Shown here: piece after piece, positions 1-7,229 of the stretch
Layout: every line of letters begins with the position of its first letter
Numbering within the stretch: the first letter of the stretch is position 1
Source: an uncultured Bacteroidia bacterium
GTDB taxonomy: Bacteria; Bacteroidota; Bacteroidia; Bacteroidales; UBA932
Assembly (NCBI GenBank): GCA_902780175.1
Contig: CACZEU010000009.1
Span: 1 to 35,665, forward strand
Direction: 5' to 3'
Length of the DNA stretch: 35,665 bases
Made by a program: the position numbers and the translations under genes
The notes under the pieces: generated by a model
The model's database searches: none
Told to the model about the DNA's origin: nothing
What the model saw: only the letters and a program-made list of their open reading frames with translations

Positions 1-205
1 CGGACTACGCTCCCGGGATCATTTTCGGGATTCTTGATCCCGTTTGGGCCTCGGACCACCCTCGCGGGATCATTTTCGGGATTCTTGATCCCGTTTGGGC
101 CTCGGACCACCCTCGCGGGATCATTTTCGGGATTCTTGATCCCGTTTGGCCGTCAGACCACCCTCGCGGAATCATTTTCGGGATTTTTGATCCCGTTGGG
201 GCCTA
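1..205 (-). repeat. Left REP-like array, four 51-bp units
   Basis: Four copies of a 27-bp palindromic core begin at 15, 66, 117 and 168, that is, at exact 51-bp intervals. Each core has outer arms GGGATCA and TGATCCC around a 13-base centre; an alternative smaller hairpin GGGAT/ATCCC uses one of the same arms. The 24-base spacers are also conserved. The fourth copy (168-194) has diverged (GGAATCA). The orientation is the reverse complement of the array at 2154-2395. The array starts before the window or at its edge, so the copy number is a minimum. It lies immediately downstream of the band-7 gene. Confidence 0.9.
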
Positions 206-211
206 ATCGGG

Positions 212-1054
212 TTATTTGATCGAAGGAAGGGTCATCATCAGGCCGTTGGAGGACGAGGTGACCTCCGGGAGTTTGCCGTCCCACTTTTCAATCCAGTCTT
301 CCTGGACGATCAGTGCGCTCAGGGAAGCGGAAATCGTACGGTTGTAGTACGCTTCGGCGTCGGCCTTGATCCGCATCGCCTCCGCTTCGCCCTTCGCCTT
401 CGCGATTTCAATCTGGGCGTTGGCCTCCGCCTGCTTTACGAGGTTGGACGCCTTGAGGGACTCCTGGATTGCCTGGTTCTTGGCCTCGATAGCCGCACTG
501 AGGGACTGGGGCGGAGTAATCTGCGACGTGAACTCGTGTACCTCGAAACCCTCTTTACCAAGGGACGCCTCGAGCATCGTCTTCACCTCCTGTTCGAACT
601 TGGCGCGGTTTGCCATCAGTTCGTCGGACGTATAGTCGTTGGCAGTGATGCGGTACGCGTCGTATATGCAGGTGCGCATATAGCCTTCTTCGATTTCTTT
701 CAGGCTGCGTCTGTATTTGCTGAAAACGTATGTGGCCTTGCTGCGTTCGAGCTGATAGGCGAGCATAGGGTCCATCGTGAAAACTGCGGCATCTTTTGTG
801 GTTACGGTAAACGGCTGGTAATCAACGCGCTGGATGTAAACCGGATACGTAAAAACCTTAGTTGTAATGGGATTGTAGATGATCAATCCGGTGACTTCGT
901 TTGCAATCAGTTCGCCCTGGTTCGTGAGAGCGAACTTCTTGAACTTGATGCCGATTTCCGAGTTGTCAACCATCTTGGTGCAGGTTGCGGTAAGGAACAT
1001 AAGGCAGGCGAAAACGGCTGCGACGATCAAGAAAACTTTGGGACCCTTTTTCAT
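212..1054 (-). CDS. SPFH/band-7 (prohibitin-like) membrane protein
   Basis: A 280-residue protein with one N-terminal membrane segment (about residues 5-27) followed by an SPFH/band-7 domain and a long Ala/Glu/Lys-rich helix (about residues 190-250, with repeated AEANAQIEIAKAKGEAEAMR-type heptads) typical of flotillin/prohibitin oligomerisation. Such proteins form ring-like assemblies on the inner membrane and often modulate membrane proteases such as FtsH; the precise role here is not visible. I chose the start at 1054 (MKKGPK) rather than 1081 because the promoter box TATATTTG lies at 1079-1086, which would place the upstream ATG before the transcription start. The stop codon falls about 17 bases from the end of the left repeat array. 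It stands alone as a transcription unit. Confidence 0.85.
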   Translation of the reverse strand: MKKGPKVFLIVAAVFACLMFLTATCTKMVDNSEIGIKFKKFALTNQGELIANEVTGLIIYNPITTKVFTYPVYIQRVDYQPFTVTTKDAAVFTMDPMLAYQLERSKATYVFSKYRRSLKEIEEGYMRTCIYDAYRITANDYTSDELMANRAKFEQEVKTMLEASLGKEGFEVHEFTSQITPPQSLSAAIEAKNQAIQESLKASNLVKQAEANAQIEIAKAKGEAEAMRIKADAEAYYNRTISASLSALIVQEDWIEKWDGKLPEVTSSSNGLMMTLPSIK

Positions 1055-1078
1055 TTCAATTCTGTTTTTTACGATGTA

Positions 1079-1086
1079 CAAATATA
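1079..1086 (-). promoter_or_regulatory. -7 box of the band-7 gene
   Basis: On the minus strand this reads TATATTTG, a match to the Bacteroidota -7 consensus TAnnTTTG, 24 bases before the chosen start codon. No convincing -33 element was found. Confidence 0.6.
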
Positions 1087-1225
1087 AGTATTTTTGCCGT
1101 TATCCTCTAATAATCCGGACATTCGAAGCGACGGAAAAACCGTTTTCATAATCGGAAACGGATAATTGTGATTATTTCATTTTTTATTCGTTTCTTTCGG
1201 GGTTAATTATTAATTGTATTCGACT

Positions 1226-2176
1226 ATGACTAATTTCAACAATCAAGAAGCGGCCTGTTCAGGAGTATTTGCGTTCCTCAGGCCATTGTGGCATCTCTGG
1301 ACGTCCGAGGGCCTCGACATTATCCTTCCAGACAAAGCGGCTTTCAAGGCCGCCATGACCATTCTGGCGATCTGTGCCAACCTGTGCCCTGGAATAACTG
1401 TAATAACCTATGAACTGATGTCCAATCATGTTCATATGGTCATATCGGGCCCTAAAGACATCATTCTCAAGTTCTTTACTCTGTTCAGGAGACACTTCAG
1501 ACGCTACCTGAAAGGGCGGGGATTGTCAGTCCCGGACAGATTTGAATGCAGCCTGCGTGAAATTACGACGCTTGACGAAGCAAGAAATGTCATAACGTAT
1601 AATAACCGCAATGGATACGTTGTGTCTCCCGATTCTTCACCATTTTCCTATCGTTGGGGCGCTAACCAGTACTTCTTCAACCCGGAAGCAAAACAACGCT
1701 TCTACGATGCTTCGGCGAAGAAAGTCACCCAGCGGGAAAGAAGAAAACTGATGCACTCCCACATTTCAGATGGGATGAATAATCCTCCCATGGCTCTCGA
1801 TGGATGCGCCTGCCCGATGGGATTCTGCAATATTGATGCGGGTGAAAAGGTTTTCAGGAATGCAACTCATTATTTTCGAGATGTATCAAGGAACGTAGAA
1901 GCTGCCAGGCAAATCGCGACGCAAATAGGAGAGAGGGTTTATTATAACGATGATGATTTGTTCGCCGTCGTTCAACGGATTTGCAAAGACCGATACAGTA
2001 TTCCAAGGCCATCAATGCTGCCAGGGCAGGCGAAAGTCGAGGTGGCCAAACAGCTTCACTTCGACTATAATGCCGGCAACAAGCAGATTTCCAGAATATT
2101 GAAAATGGACCAGGTGCTGGTTGACTCCCTATTTCCATCTGCTTCCCCGCCTCGGGATCAAGAATCCCGAAAATGA
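1226..2176 (+). CDS. REP-associated tyrosine transposase (RAYT), Y1/HUH family
   Basis: The 316-residue product carries the Y1 (IS200-like) HUH motif SNHVHMVI, with histidines 68 and 70, and a likely catalytic tyrosine at residue 125 in VITYNNRNG, followed by the PFSYRWG segment usual in RAYTs. The C-terminal part (about residues 270-310) looks like a DNA-binding helical domain. Family members cut and join single-stranded DNA at REP palindromes and are normally single-copy housekeeping-like transposases. The last codons (RDQESRK) and the TGA stop are encoded by the first unit of the adjoining 51-bp repeat array. The start is ATG 1226; an in-frame TTG at 1214 is less likely. GC is lower by eye than in the suf and gua genes, consistent with acquisition. 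No separate ends of an insertion sequence were found. Confidence 0.85.
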   Translation: MTNFNNQEAACSGVFAFLRPLWHLWTSEGLDIILPDKAAFKAAMTILAICANLCPGITVITYELMSNHVHMVISGPKDIILKFFTLFRRHFRRYLKGRGLSVPDRFECSLREITTLDEARNVITYNNRNGYVVSPDSSPFSYRWGANQYFFNPEAKQRFYDASAKKVTQRERRKLMHSHISDGMNNPPMALDGCACPMGFCNIDAGEKVFRNATHYFRDVSRNVEAARQIATQIGERVYYNDDDLFAVVQRICKDRYSIPRPSMLPGQAKVEVAKQLHFDYNAGNKQISRILKMDQVLVDSLFPSASPPRDQESRK

Positions 2177-2395
2177 TCCCGGGAGGGTAGTCCGATGCCT
2201 AAACGGGATCAAAAATCCCGAAAATGATCCCAGGAGGGTGGTCAGACGCCTAAACGGGATCAGAAATCCCGAAAATGATCCCGCGAGGGTAGTCCGATGC
2301 CTAAACGGGATCAAGAATCCCGAAAATGATCCCGGAAGGGTGGTCTGACGGCCAAACGGGATCAAGAATCCCGAAAATGATCCCAGGAGGGCGGT
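2154..2395 (+). repeat. Right REP-like array, five 51-bp units
   Basis: Cores begin at 2154, 2205, 2256, 2307 and 2358, an exact period of 51 bp. Each core is 27 bp with arms GGGATCA and TGATCCC (first arm GGGATC in all units), and each spacer contains GGGTAG, GGGTGG or GGGCGG. GTAG/GTGG tetranucleotides are known partners of REP hairpins in enterobacterial RAYT systems, but here they sit about 15 bases from the next hairpin, so the parallel is only suggestive. The array starts inside the end of the RAYT gene and ends about 40 bases from the stop of the convergent DUF5686 gene. Because 51 is divisible by three, repeat-coded 17-residue open frames run through it; these are not genes. Confidence 0.92.
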
Positions 2396-2432
2396 CGTGA
2401 GCCGCAGGGCAGCAGTGAGCCGCAATCCGGCG

Positions 2433-5033
2433 CTAGAAGCGCATCTCCATGCCGATGCTGATGGCGTTGGGGAACCAGGCGGGAATCTTGTCCCAGAAGG
2501 GGCCTTCGCCACGGACGTTCCAGAGGGGCTGGGCGCCGCGGGCGGTGACGACCGTGCCGTCCTCGAGGGTCTTCTCCCGGTGGGTGACGCGCCAGATGAA
2601 ATCTACCCTGAGCAGCCTGAAGATATTGGACAGACCGGCGCCGAGCTCGATGTAAGGCACTCCGTTGAGGCCCTGCATCATCACTCCGTCCTTGTTCCTG
2701 GGGAACATCATCATTGAGCCGAATTCCGGTGCGCTGCCGTTGTTCTCGTTGCGGAGCGAGCCGTAGGCTATCCTGGCGGTGACCTCCTCGCGCAGCTGGA
2801 GTTCGCGGATAAGCGGGATCTTGCCCAGGAAGAATCCGTTGAAGGTATGGTACCAGAGCAGCGTGGCCCAGGTGTCGGATGCGAATTCGAAGTACTCCAT
2901 GCAGGAGAACGCGCTCTTGTCGATCATCACCGTGGCGTTGCCCTGATACAGGTTGAGCACCGGCCAGGGCACCTGCCCGACTACCGTTCCGAGGCGCAGA
3001 TGCATATCCGACATACCCACCGGCGGCACACGGAACTTCCAGTCCACGTGCACCTGCGGCATGAAGTAACTCAGGTCGTACTTCCGCAGCCCTCCTATCG
3101 ATCCCGTCATGTCAAGGCTGACGATAGGATAATCGGTATGGACGTATGTCTTTTCGAAGTAGCCACGGTTGACCGTCTCTTCCTTTGAGAAGCGCAGCTT
3201 GAGGCGGAGTTCGTTGGTGGCGATGCTCGGCTGGATGCTGCCGTCCCACAGCCGGAATTCGGCCTCGGGGAAGGGACTGGAAAAATATCTCTTGAGCGTG
3301 ACGGACGCAACCCCGTTGAGCTGCATCGAGAACTCGTGGTCGTACCGGATGGAATACTGGCTCTGGGGTGCCGGTTTGCCCTCCTTGCTCCAGAGGGAAC
3401 TGATGATGTTGCCGCTGGTGAGGTCGCTGCGGCCCTTTCCGAGCTGATGGATGTCGTATTCCGCCACCGCCGTCAGCTTGCGCTGGGGCTCCTTCTTGAA
3501 CAGCTGCTCATAGGTGACGTTGTACTTCCACGGGTGGCCGGTCTTGTCGTCAAAACCATACGCCACGTATGCCGACACCCTGAACTTCTGGCTCAGGTCC
3601 TTGGACGTATGCATTCCGAACTGCGCACGCGGGCCCTCCAGCCTGTTGTTGGAATAGAACTGCGCCACCGGGCCGAATCCTATCGGTCCGACGTCGAAGT
3701 AATTCGTGGCGGCCGTATAACCCAACTTGTACACCGTCTTGTATAGCGGCGCCTGCTGAACCTCGTCCACCATTTTGTAGATGTTCTTCTCGTGGTCCGT
3801 GAGTTCCACCGGGCGGTTTTCGGTCCAGAAGACCTCGTCCTTGTGGTTGGCGTCGGCGAGTACCTTCACGATACCGTCGGCCGTGGGCATATTCTCGATG
3901 GGGGAGAAGTCGACGTCGGAGTACTGCAGCTGGCGGGTGCCGATGACGGACATCATCTTGGTGGAATCGCCGAGGGCGATGGAAAAATCGGCGTAGAGCC
4001 TGTCGGCGCTGTAGAACCAAGTGGAGTCCTCCAGGCGCTTGTAGTCGGCCTCTATCACGATGTCCCTCAGCCAGTTGACGTTGCCGCCCCTCATCATCTT
4101 GGCCCTGATGCTCTTGATGGCGAATTCCTCGGCGTCGATACGCATCTCGCCGTCGAACGCCGGGCTGGATGTGCCGTCCTTGGGATGGTAGCGTACGACG
4201 TAGGTCTTGCGCCCGTCCATCTTGAGGGAATCGACGATGAAATAATTGTAGAACAGAAGGCCGCTGTACTGCGTCGGAGAGGGGAATTCCACGTCGAAAC
4301 AGTTGACGAAAGGCCGGTAGAAATTGGCCTTGAGGTGCATGCTTCCGGTGAACTGCGTGAGCAGGTTGTTGTTGGGGTTGATACCGGATATGCGGTTGGC
4401 GATGATGGTCTCGTTCTCCTCCTTGGGGTTGAGGGTGTGGCGGCGTTCCACCACGGTCTCCGAGAGCATGGCCGGCAGGAAGGGCACGCCGCTCACCGCG
4501 GACGTATCCATATAGTCGAACACGAAGCCGAACTGGTCGTTGAACCACTTGGCATTGAGCTGCTCCTTGGCGTGGGTGATGTCCATCTCCATCTTGTTGT
4601 ACACCTTGCAGGTGAAGTACGGGCGCAGGTCGGGGTCGTTGCTGTCGCGGTGGTCCTCGATGTTGCGCAGGAGCCTCTTGATGCGGCGGTTGTCGGCCTT
4701 GACGAAGGCACCGCTGAGGCGGTTGTCCGTGAGGTGCATCTTGAATTCCACCTCGTTGAAGGCGCCCTGGCGGATTTTCTGTTCGATGGTGTCGTACCCG
4801 AGCAACTGGCATACGAGGATGCTGACCGGCTCGCGGGTCTCCATGGTGAATTTGCCGTCGATGTCTGCCGTGAGGCCTATCGTGGTGTCCTTGAAGTAGA
4901 TGCCGGCGAACGGGATGGGCTCGCCGGTGTCGGCATCGGTGACGGTGCCGCGCACCTTGGTGGTGCTGCGGGTCTGCGCGCAGACGGCGATGGTAGCGAG
5001 TACAAGAAGTATGGAGAGTAAGACTTTTTTCAT
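2433..5033 (-). CDS. DUF5686 outer-membrane protein with carboxypeptidase-regulatory-like domain
   Basis: The 866-residue protein starts with a signal peptide (MKKVLLSILLVLATIAVCAQ), then a carboxypeptidase-regulatory-like beta-sandwich (about residues 25-110; VRGTVTDADTGEPIPFAGIY), then a long region matching my recollection of DUF5686, and ends in an aromatic residue (MEMRF) as outer-membrane barrels do. Bacteroidota encode several such proteins; substrate and function are unknown. They resemble TonB-dependent receptors in having the N-terminal sandwich, but no plug domain is visible. The start at 5033 is preferred over the upstream in-frame ATG (5150), which lacks a signal peptide and lies within ispE. 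It follows ispE by 22 bases and has a possible promoter of its own at 5044-5051. Confidence 0.82.
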   Translation of the reverse strand: MKKVLLSILLVLATIAVCAQTRSTTKVRGTVTDADTGEPIPFAGIYFKDTTIGLTADIDGKFTMETREPVSILVCQLLGYDTIEQKIRQGAFNEVEFKMHLTDNRLSGAFVKADNRRIKRLLRNIEDHRDSNDPDLRPYFTCKVYNKMEMDITHAKEQLNAKWFNDQFGFVFDYMDTSAVSGVPFLPAMLSETVVERRHTLNPKEENETIIANRISGINPNNNLLTQFTGSMHLKANFYRPFVNCFDVEFPSPTQYSGLLFYNYFIVDSLKMDGRKTYVVRYHPKDGTSSPAFDGEMRIDAEEFAIKSIRAKMMRGGNVNWLRDIVIEADYKRLEDSTWFYSADRLYADFSIALGDSTKMMSVIGTRQLQYSDVDFSPIENMPTADGIVKVLADANHKDEVFWTENRPVELTDHEKNIYKMVDEVQQAPLYKTVYKLGYTAATNYFDVGPIGFGPVAQFYSNNRLEGPRAQFGMHTSKDLSQKFRVSAYVAYGFDDKTGHPWKYNVTYEQLFKKEPQRKLTAVAEYDIHQLGKGRSDLTSGNIISSLWSKEGKPAPQSQYSIRYDHEFSMQLNGVASVTLKRYFSSPFPEAEFRLWDGSIQPSIATNELRLKLRFSKEETVNRGYFEKTYVHTDYPIVSLDMTGSIGGLRKYDLSYFMPQVHVDWKFRVPPVGMSDMHLRLGTVVGQVPWPVLNLYQGNATVMIDKSAFSCMEYFEFASDTWATLLWYHTFNGFFLGKIPLIRELQLREEVTARIAYGSLRNENNGSAPEFGSMMMFPRNKDGVMMQGLNGVPYIELGAGLSNIFRLLRVDFIWRVTHREKTLEDGTVVTARGAQPLWNVRGEGPFWDKIPAWFPNAISIGMEMRF

Positions 5034-5043
5034 AAAAGGGCCG

Positions 5044-5051
5044 CAAATATA
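5044..5051 (-). promoter_or_regulatory. -7 box before the DUF5686 gene
   Basis: The minus strand reads TATATTTG 10 bases before the start codon, in the gap after ispE. No clear -33 element. The gene may therefore be transcribed both from here and by read-through from the suf operon. Confidence 0.5.
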
Positions 5052-5055
5052 CGGA

Positions 5056-5928
5056 TTATTTCCGGAAAAGGCCGAACACGGCCGAACCGGAGCCTGACAT
5101 TGCCGCATAAATCGCGCCAGAATCGTAGAACTTCTGCTTAAGTGCCGCAATCTCAGGGTATTTTGCGAAAACGCCCTTCTCGAAATCGTTGACTACGTAG
5201 TCTTTCCACTGTTCAACAGGGAGACGGAGTGCTTCGCGCAGGGGGATTTCTCGACTCCACTCCGTTTCGCTCGAAATGACAGAAGGTGAAGGCCTCTCCG
5301 ATTGGGCACTGTCATTTCGAGCGGAGCCCTCAGGGCGGAGTCGAGAAATCTCATCCTCGCGCGGAACGACTTCCGAATAGGCTTCCCGTGTGCTGACGGA
5401 GATCCCCTCCGGAACCTCGACACGCAATTCGTATGCGGAAAGGTCGATGTCGAACGGCTCCAGAATGTTCCCGCGGCCGGTACCAAGCATGGGGCGGAGG
5501 GTGGAACCGACGAAAAACGCACAGTCAGAACCCAGCTGGGCGGCATAGGGCACAAGGTCGGCGTCGCTCAGCGGCAGCGAGCCGATGTCCCGCAGGGCAC
5601 GCAGCATAAAGGCCGCATCTGCGCTTCCGCCTCCGAGTCCGGAGCCTACCGGAGCGTGCTTTTCCAACTTGATACGTACGCAGGGAAGCGCCGGAAAATC
5701 GGCCTTGAGAAGCCGCCAGGCGCGTATCGTAAGGTCCTGCTGGGGGTCCCAGTCGACGCCCTCCTCCCGGATGATTTCTATGGTCGTAGCCGCAGCGGGT
5801 TCGACGGTCAGAAGGTCTCCGAAGCCGTAATAAGGCACGAAGAGCGTATCCAGGTCGTGGTAGCCGTCGGCGCGGCGGCGCAGGACGTGGAGCCCGATGT
5901 TTACTTTGGTGCAGGTCTTAACGGTCAT
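5056..5928 (-). CDS. ispE: 4-diphosphocytidyl-2-C-methyl-D-erythritol kinase
   Basis: A GHMP-family kinase of 290 residues that phosphorylates CDP-methylerythritol in the non-mevalonate isoprenoid pathway. The N-terminal KVNIGLHVLRRRADGYHDL and the ATP-binding loop PVGSGLGGGSADAA (residues 93-106) are diagnostic, as is the C-terminal AAMSGSGSAVFGLF. The start ATG at 5928 overlaps the end of sufD by 11 bases; the open frame extends further upstream but without family similarity. Residues of about 191-228 are unlike the family: they are encoded by a large inverted repeat (5244-5352) that has entered in frame between the conserved STREAY segment and the PLREALRLPVEQWKDYVVNDFE region. Without it the protein would have the usual length of about 255-275 residues. 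Catalytic parts are intact, so activity is probably retained. Confidence 0.93.
   Translation of the reverse strand: MTVKTCTKVNIGLHVLRRRADGYHDLDTLFVPYYGFGDLLTVEPAAATTIEIIREEGVDWDPQQDLTIRAWRLLKADFPALPCVRIKLEKHAPVGSGLGGGSADAAFMLRALRDIGSLPLSDADLVPYAAQLGSDCAFFVGSTLRPMLGTGRGNILEPFDIDLSAYELRVEVPEGISVSTREAYSEVVPREDEISRLRPEGSARNDSAQSERPSPSVISSETEWSREIPLREALRLPVEQWKDYVVNDFEKGVFAKYPEIAALKQKFYDSGAIYAAMSGSGSAVFGLFRK
5244..5352. repeat. Palindromic element inserted in frame in ispE
   Basis: Two inverted arms of about 38-42 bases (5244-5281 and 5311-5352) flank a 29-base centre. The left arm begins GGATTTCTCGACTCC and ends CGCTCGAAATGACA; the right arm is its imperfect reverse complement (GTCATTTCGAGCGGAG to GGAGTCGAGAAATC), with a small extra palindrome CCCTCAGGG. 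The element keeps the ispE reading frame open. From memory, very similar TTTCTCGACTCC/CGAAATGAC palindromes occur as dispersed repeats in other bacterial genomes, but I could not search for them. Confidence 0.85.
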
Positions 5929-6484
5929 TGTCGATACGGTTGTAAATCGGTGCCAGGAAGGCTTCCACCTGCATTGCGCGCGCCTGCTCCTCGGGAATTC
6001 CCCGGCTGCGCATGTAGAACAGTTCTTCCGGGTTGAGGTATCCGGTGGTTGCGCCGTGCGAACATTCGACGTCGTCGGCGTATATCTCCAGCTGGGGGCG
6101 GGATTCGCAGACGGCGCCCTCCGACAGCAGCAGCGAATGGTTCTGCTGATGCGCCACGGTGTGCACTGACCCGCTTGCCACGTACACAAGCCCGTCGAAC
6201 GACACCTTTGCGCTGCCGCCGGCAACGCTCTTGAAAAGCTGTTCGGAGCGGCATCCGGGCACGTTGTGACGCACGGTGACCCTTATGTCGACCTGCTCCG
6301 TACCAGTGCTCATCGAGGCTCCGGCAAGGTCCAGGGAGGCCCCGGGGCCGTCCAGGTCGACCTCCAGCGCGAGACGGCAGCTTTCGCCCTCCGGCACCAC
6401 CAGGGTCATCCTGAGGGACTCCCCGGAGTCCAGGCGCAGGTAGGACGGTACCGCGTCGCGGCCAATTACGTAAACGCTATCCAT
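5918..6484 (-). CDS. sufD: Short SufD-like Fe-S assembly scaffold subunit
   Basis: The 188-residue protein matches the C-terminal core of SufD/SufB proteins: LVYVASGSVHTVAHQQNHSLLLSEGAVCESRPQLEIYADDVECSHGATTG, then LFYMRSRGIPEEQARAM. It should pair with SufB and SufC in the SufBC2D scaffold, where the conserved HG of CSHGATTG is part of the cluster-building interface. Usual SufD proteins have about 420-450 residues; here the N-terminal helical domain and part of the beta-helix are absent. The missing part is not present upstream in another frame, because the gene start overlaps the end of sufC by 8 bases, so this is a compact gene and not a frameshift. It overlaps ispE downstream. Confidence 0.85.
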   Translation of the reverse strand: MDSVYVIGRDAVPSYLRLDSGESLRMTLVVPEGESCRLALEVDLDGPGASLDLAGASMSTGTEQVDIRVTVRHNVPGCRSEQLFKSVAGGSAKVSFDGLVYVASGSVHTVAHQQNHSLLLSEGAVCESRPQLEIYADDVECSHGATTGYLNPEELFYMRSRGIPEEQARAMQVEAFLAPIYNRIDNDR

Positions 6485-7229
6485 CGATGCTGTCGTAACC
6501 TTGGGTTTCTATCTGCTGGACCAGTTCGGCGCCGCCGGTTGCCACTATTCGTCCGTTCTTGAGCACATGGACCACGTCGGGCACGATGTACTCCAGAAGC
6601 CGCTGGTAATGGGTGATGACGATGGACGCCGTCTGCGGAGAGCGGAGACGGTTGACGCCGTCGGCGACGATGCGCAGGGCATCGACGTCAAGGCCGCTGT
6701 CGGTTTCGTCGAGTATGCTCAGGGTGGGCTCTATCATCGCCATCTGGAATATCTCGTTGCGCTTTTTCTCGCCGCCGGAGAAGCCGACGTTGACTTCGCG
6801 CTTGGCGAATTCGCCCTTCATCTGCACGAACGCCATCTTTTCCTTCAGCAGTTTCAGGTACTCCGCCGGGGTGAGTTCCGGCAGGCCTGCGGCCTTGCGG
6901 CGGGCGTTCAGCGCGGCCTTCATGAAATTGGTGATGCTCACGCCGGGAATCTCCACCGGGTACTGGAAACTCAGGAAGATTCCGGCCCAGGAGCGCTCCT
7001 CGGGGGCCATTGCGAGCAGGTCGCGGCCGTCGTACCGGACGCTTCCGGCGCTTACCCTGTAGTCGGGACGTCCTGCCAGCACGGCGCTGAGCGTCGATTT
7101 GCCGGCGCCGTTGGGCCCCATTATGGCATGCACTTCGCCGCGGCGTATGCGGAGGTCCACTCCCCGCAGTATCTCACGCCCTTCGATGCCGGCGTGCAGG
7201 TTCTCTATTTCAAGCAGTATATCACTCAT
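6477..7229 (-). CDS. sufC: SufC, ATPase of the Fe-S cluster assembly complex
   Basis: A 250-residue ABC-type ATPase. It shows Walker A GPNGAGKSTL, the SufC-typical signature FSGGEKKRNEI, Walker B LSILDETDSGLDVDAL and the switch region VITHYQRLL. SufC dimerises on SufB and SufD and uses ATP to remodel the scaffold; it is cytosolic and not a transporter. The start overlaps the end of pnuC by 8 bases and its end overlaps sufD by 8 bases, so translation is probably coupled along the operon. Length is normal for the family. Confidence 0.97.
   Translation of the reverse strand: MSDILLEIENLHAGIEGREILRGVDLRIRRGEVHAIMGPNGAGKSTLSAVLAGRPDYRVSAGSVRYDGRDLLAMAPEERSWAGIFLSFQYPVEIPGVSITNFMKAALNARRKAAGLPELTPAEYLKLLKEKMAFVQMKGEFAKREVNVGFSGGEKKRNEIFQMAMIEPTLSILDETDSGLDVDALRIVADGVNRLRSPQTASIVITHYQRLLEYIVPDVVHVLKNGRIVATGGAELVQQIETQGYDSIDG

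Noticed and set aside
1214..1228. TTG at 1214 as RAYT start
   Set aside because: It would add only MYST before a good ATG at 1226 and has no better ribosome-binding context.
1..2400. A CRISPR array for the 51-bp repeats
   Set aside because: The spacers are nearly identical, not unique, the repeat itself is a palindrome, and no cas genes are present.
2121..2512. Open frames of 75-127 codons through the 51-bp repeats, on both strands
   Set aside because: They consist of 17-residue repeats created by the 51-bp period, which lacks stops in several frames. They have no own start signals.
3550..5046. A 498-codon minus-strand frame and a 409-codon plus-strand frame inside the DUF5686 gene
   Set aside because: They are out-of-frame or antisense to a well-supported exported protein and have low-complexity Arg/His/Gly composition typical of shadow frames in GC-rich DNA.
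6477..6484. A frameshift as the reason for the short sufD
   Set aside because: The missing N-terminal half would have to lie upstream, where sufC is intact and overlaps the sufD start; no SufD-like remnant exists in another frame.
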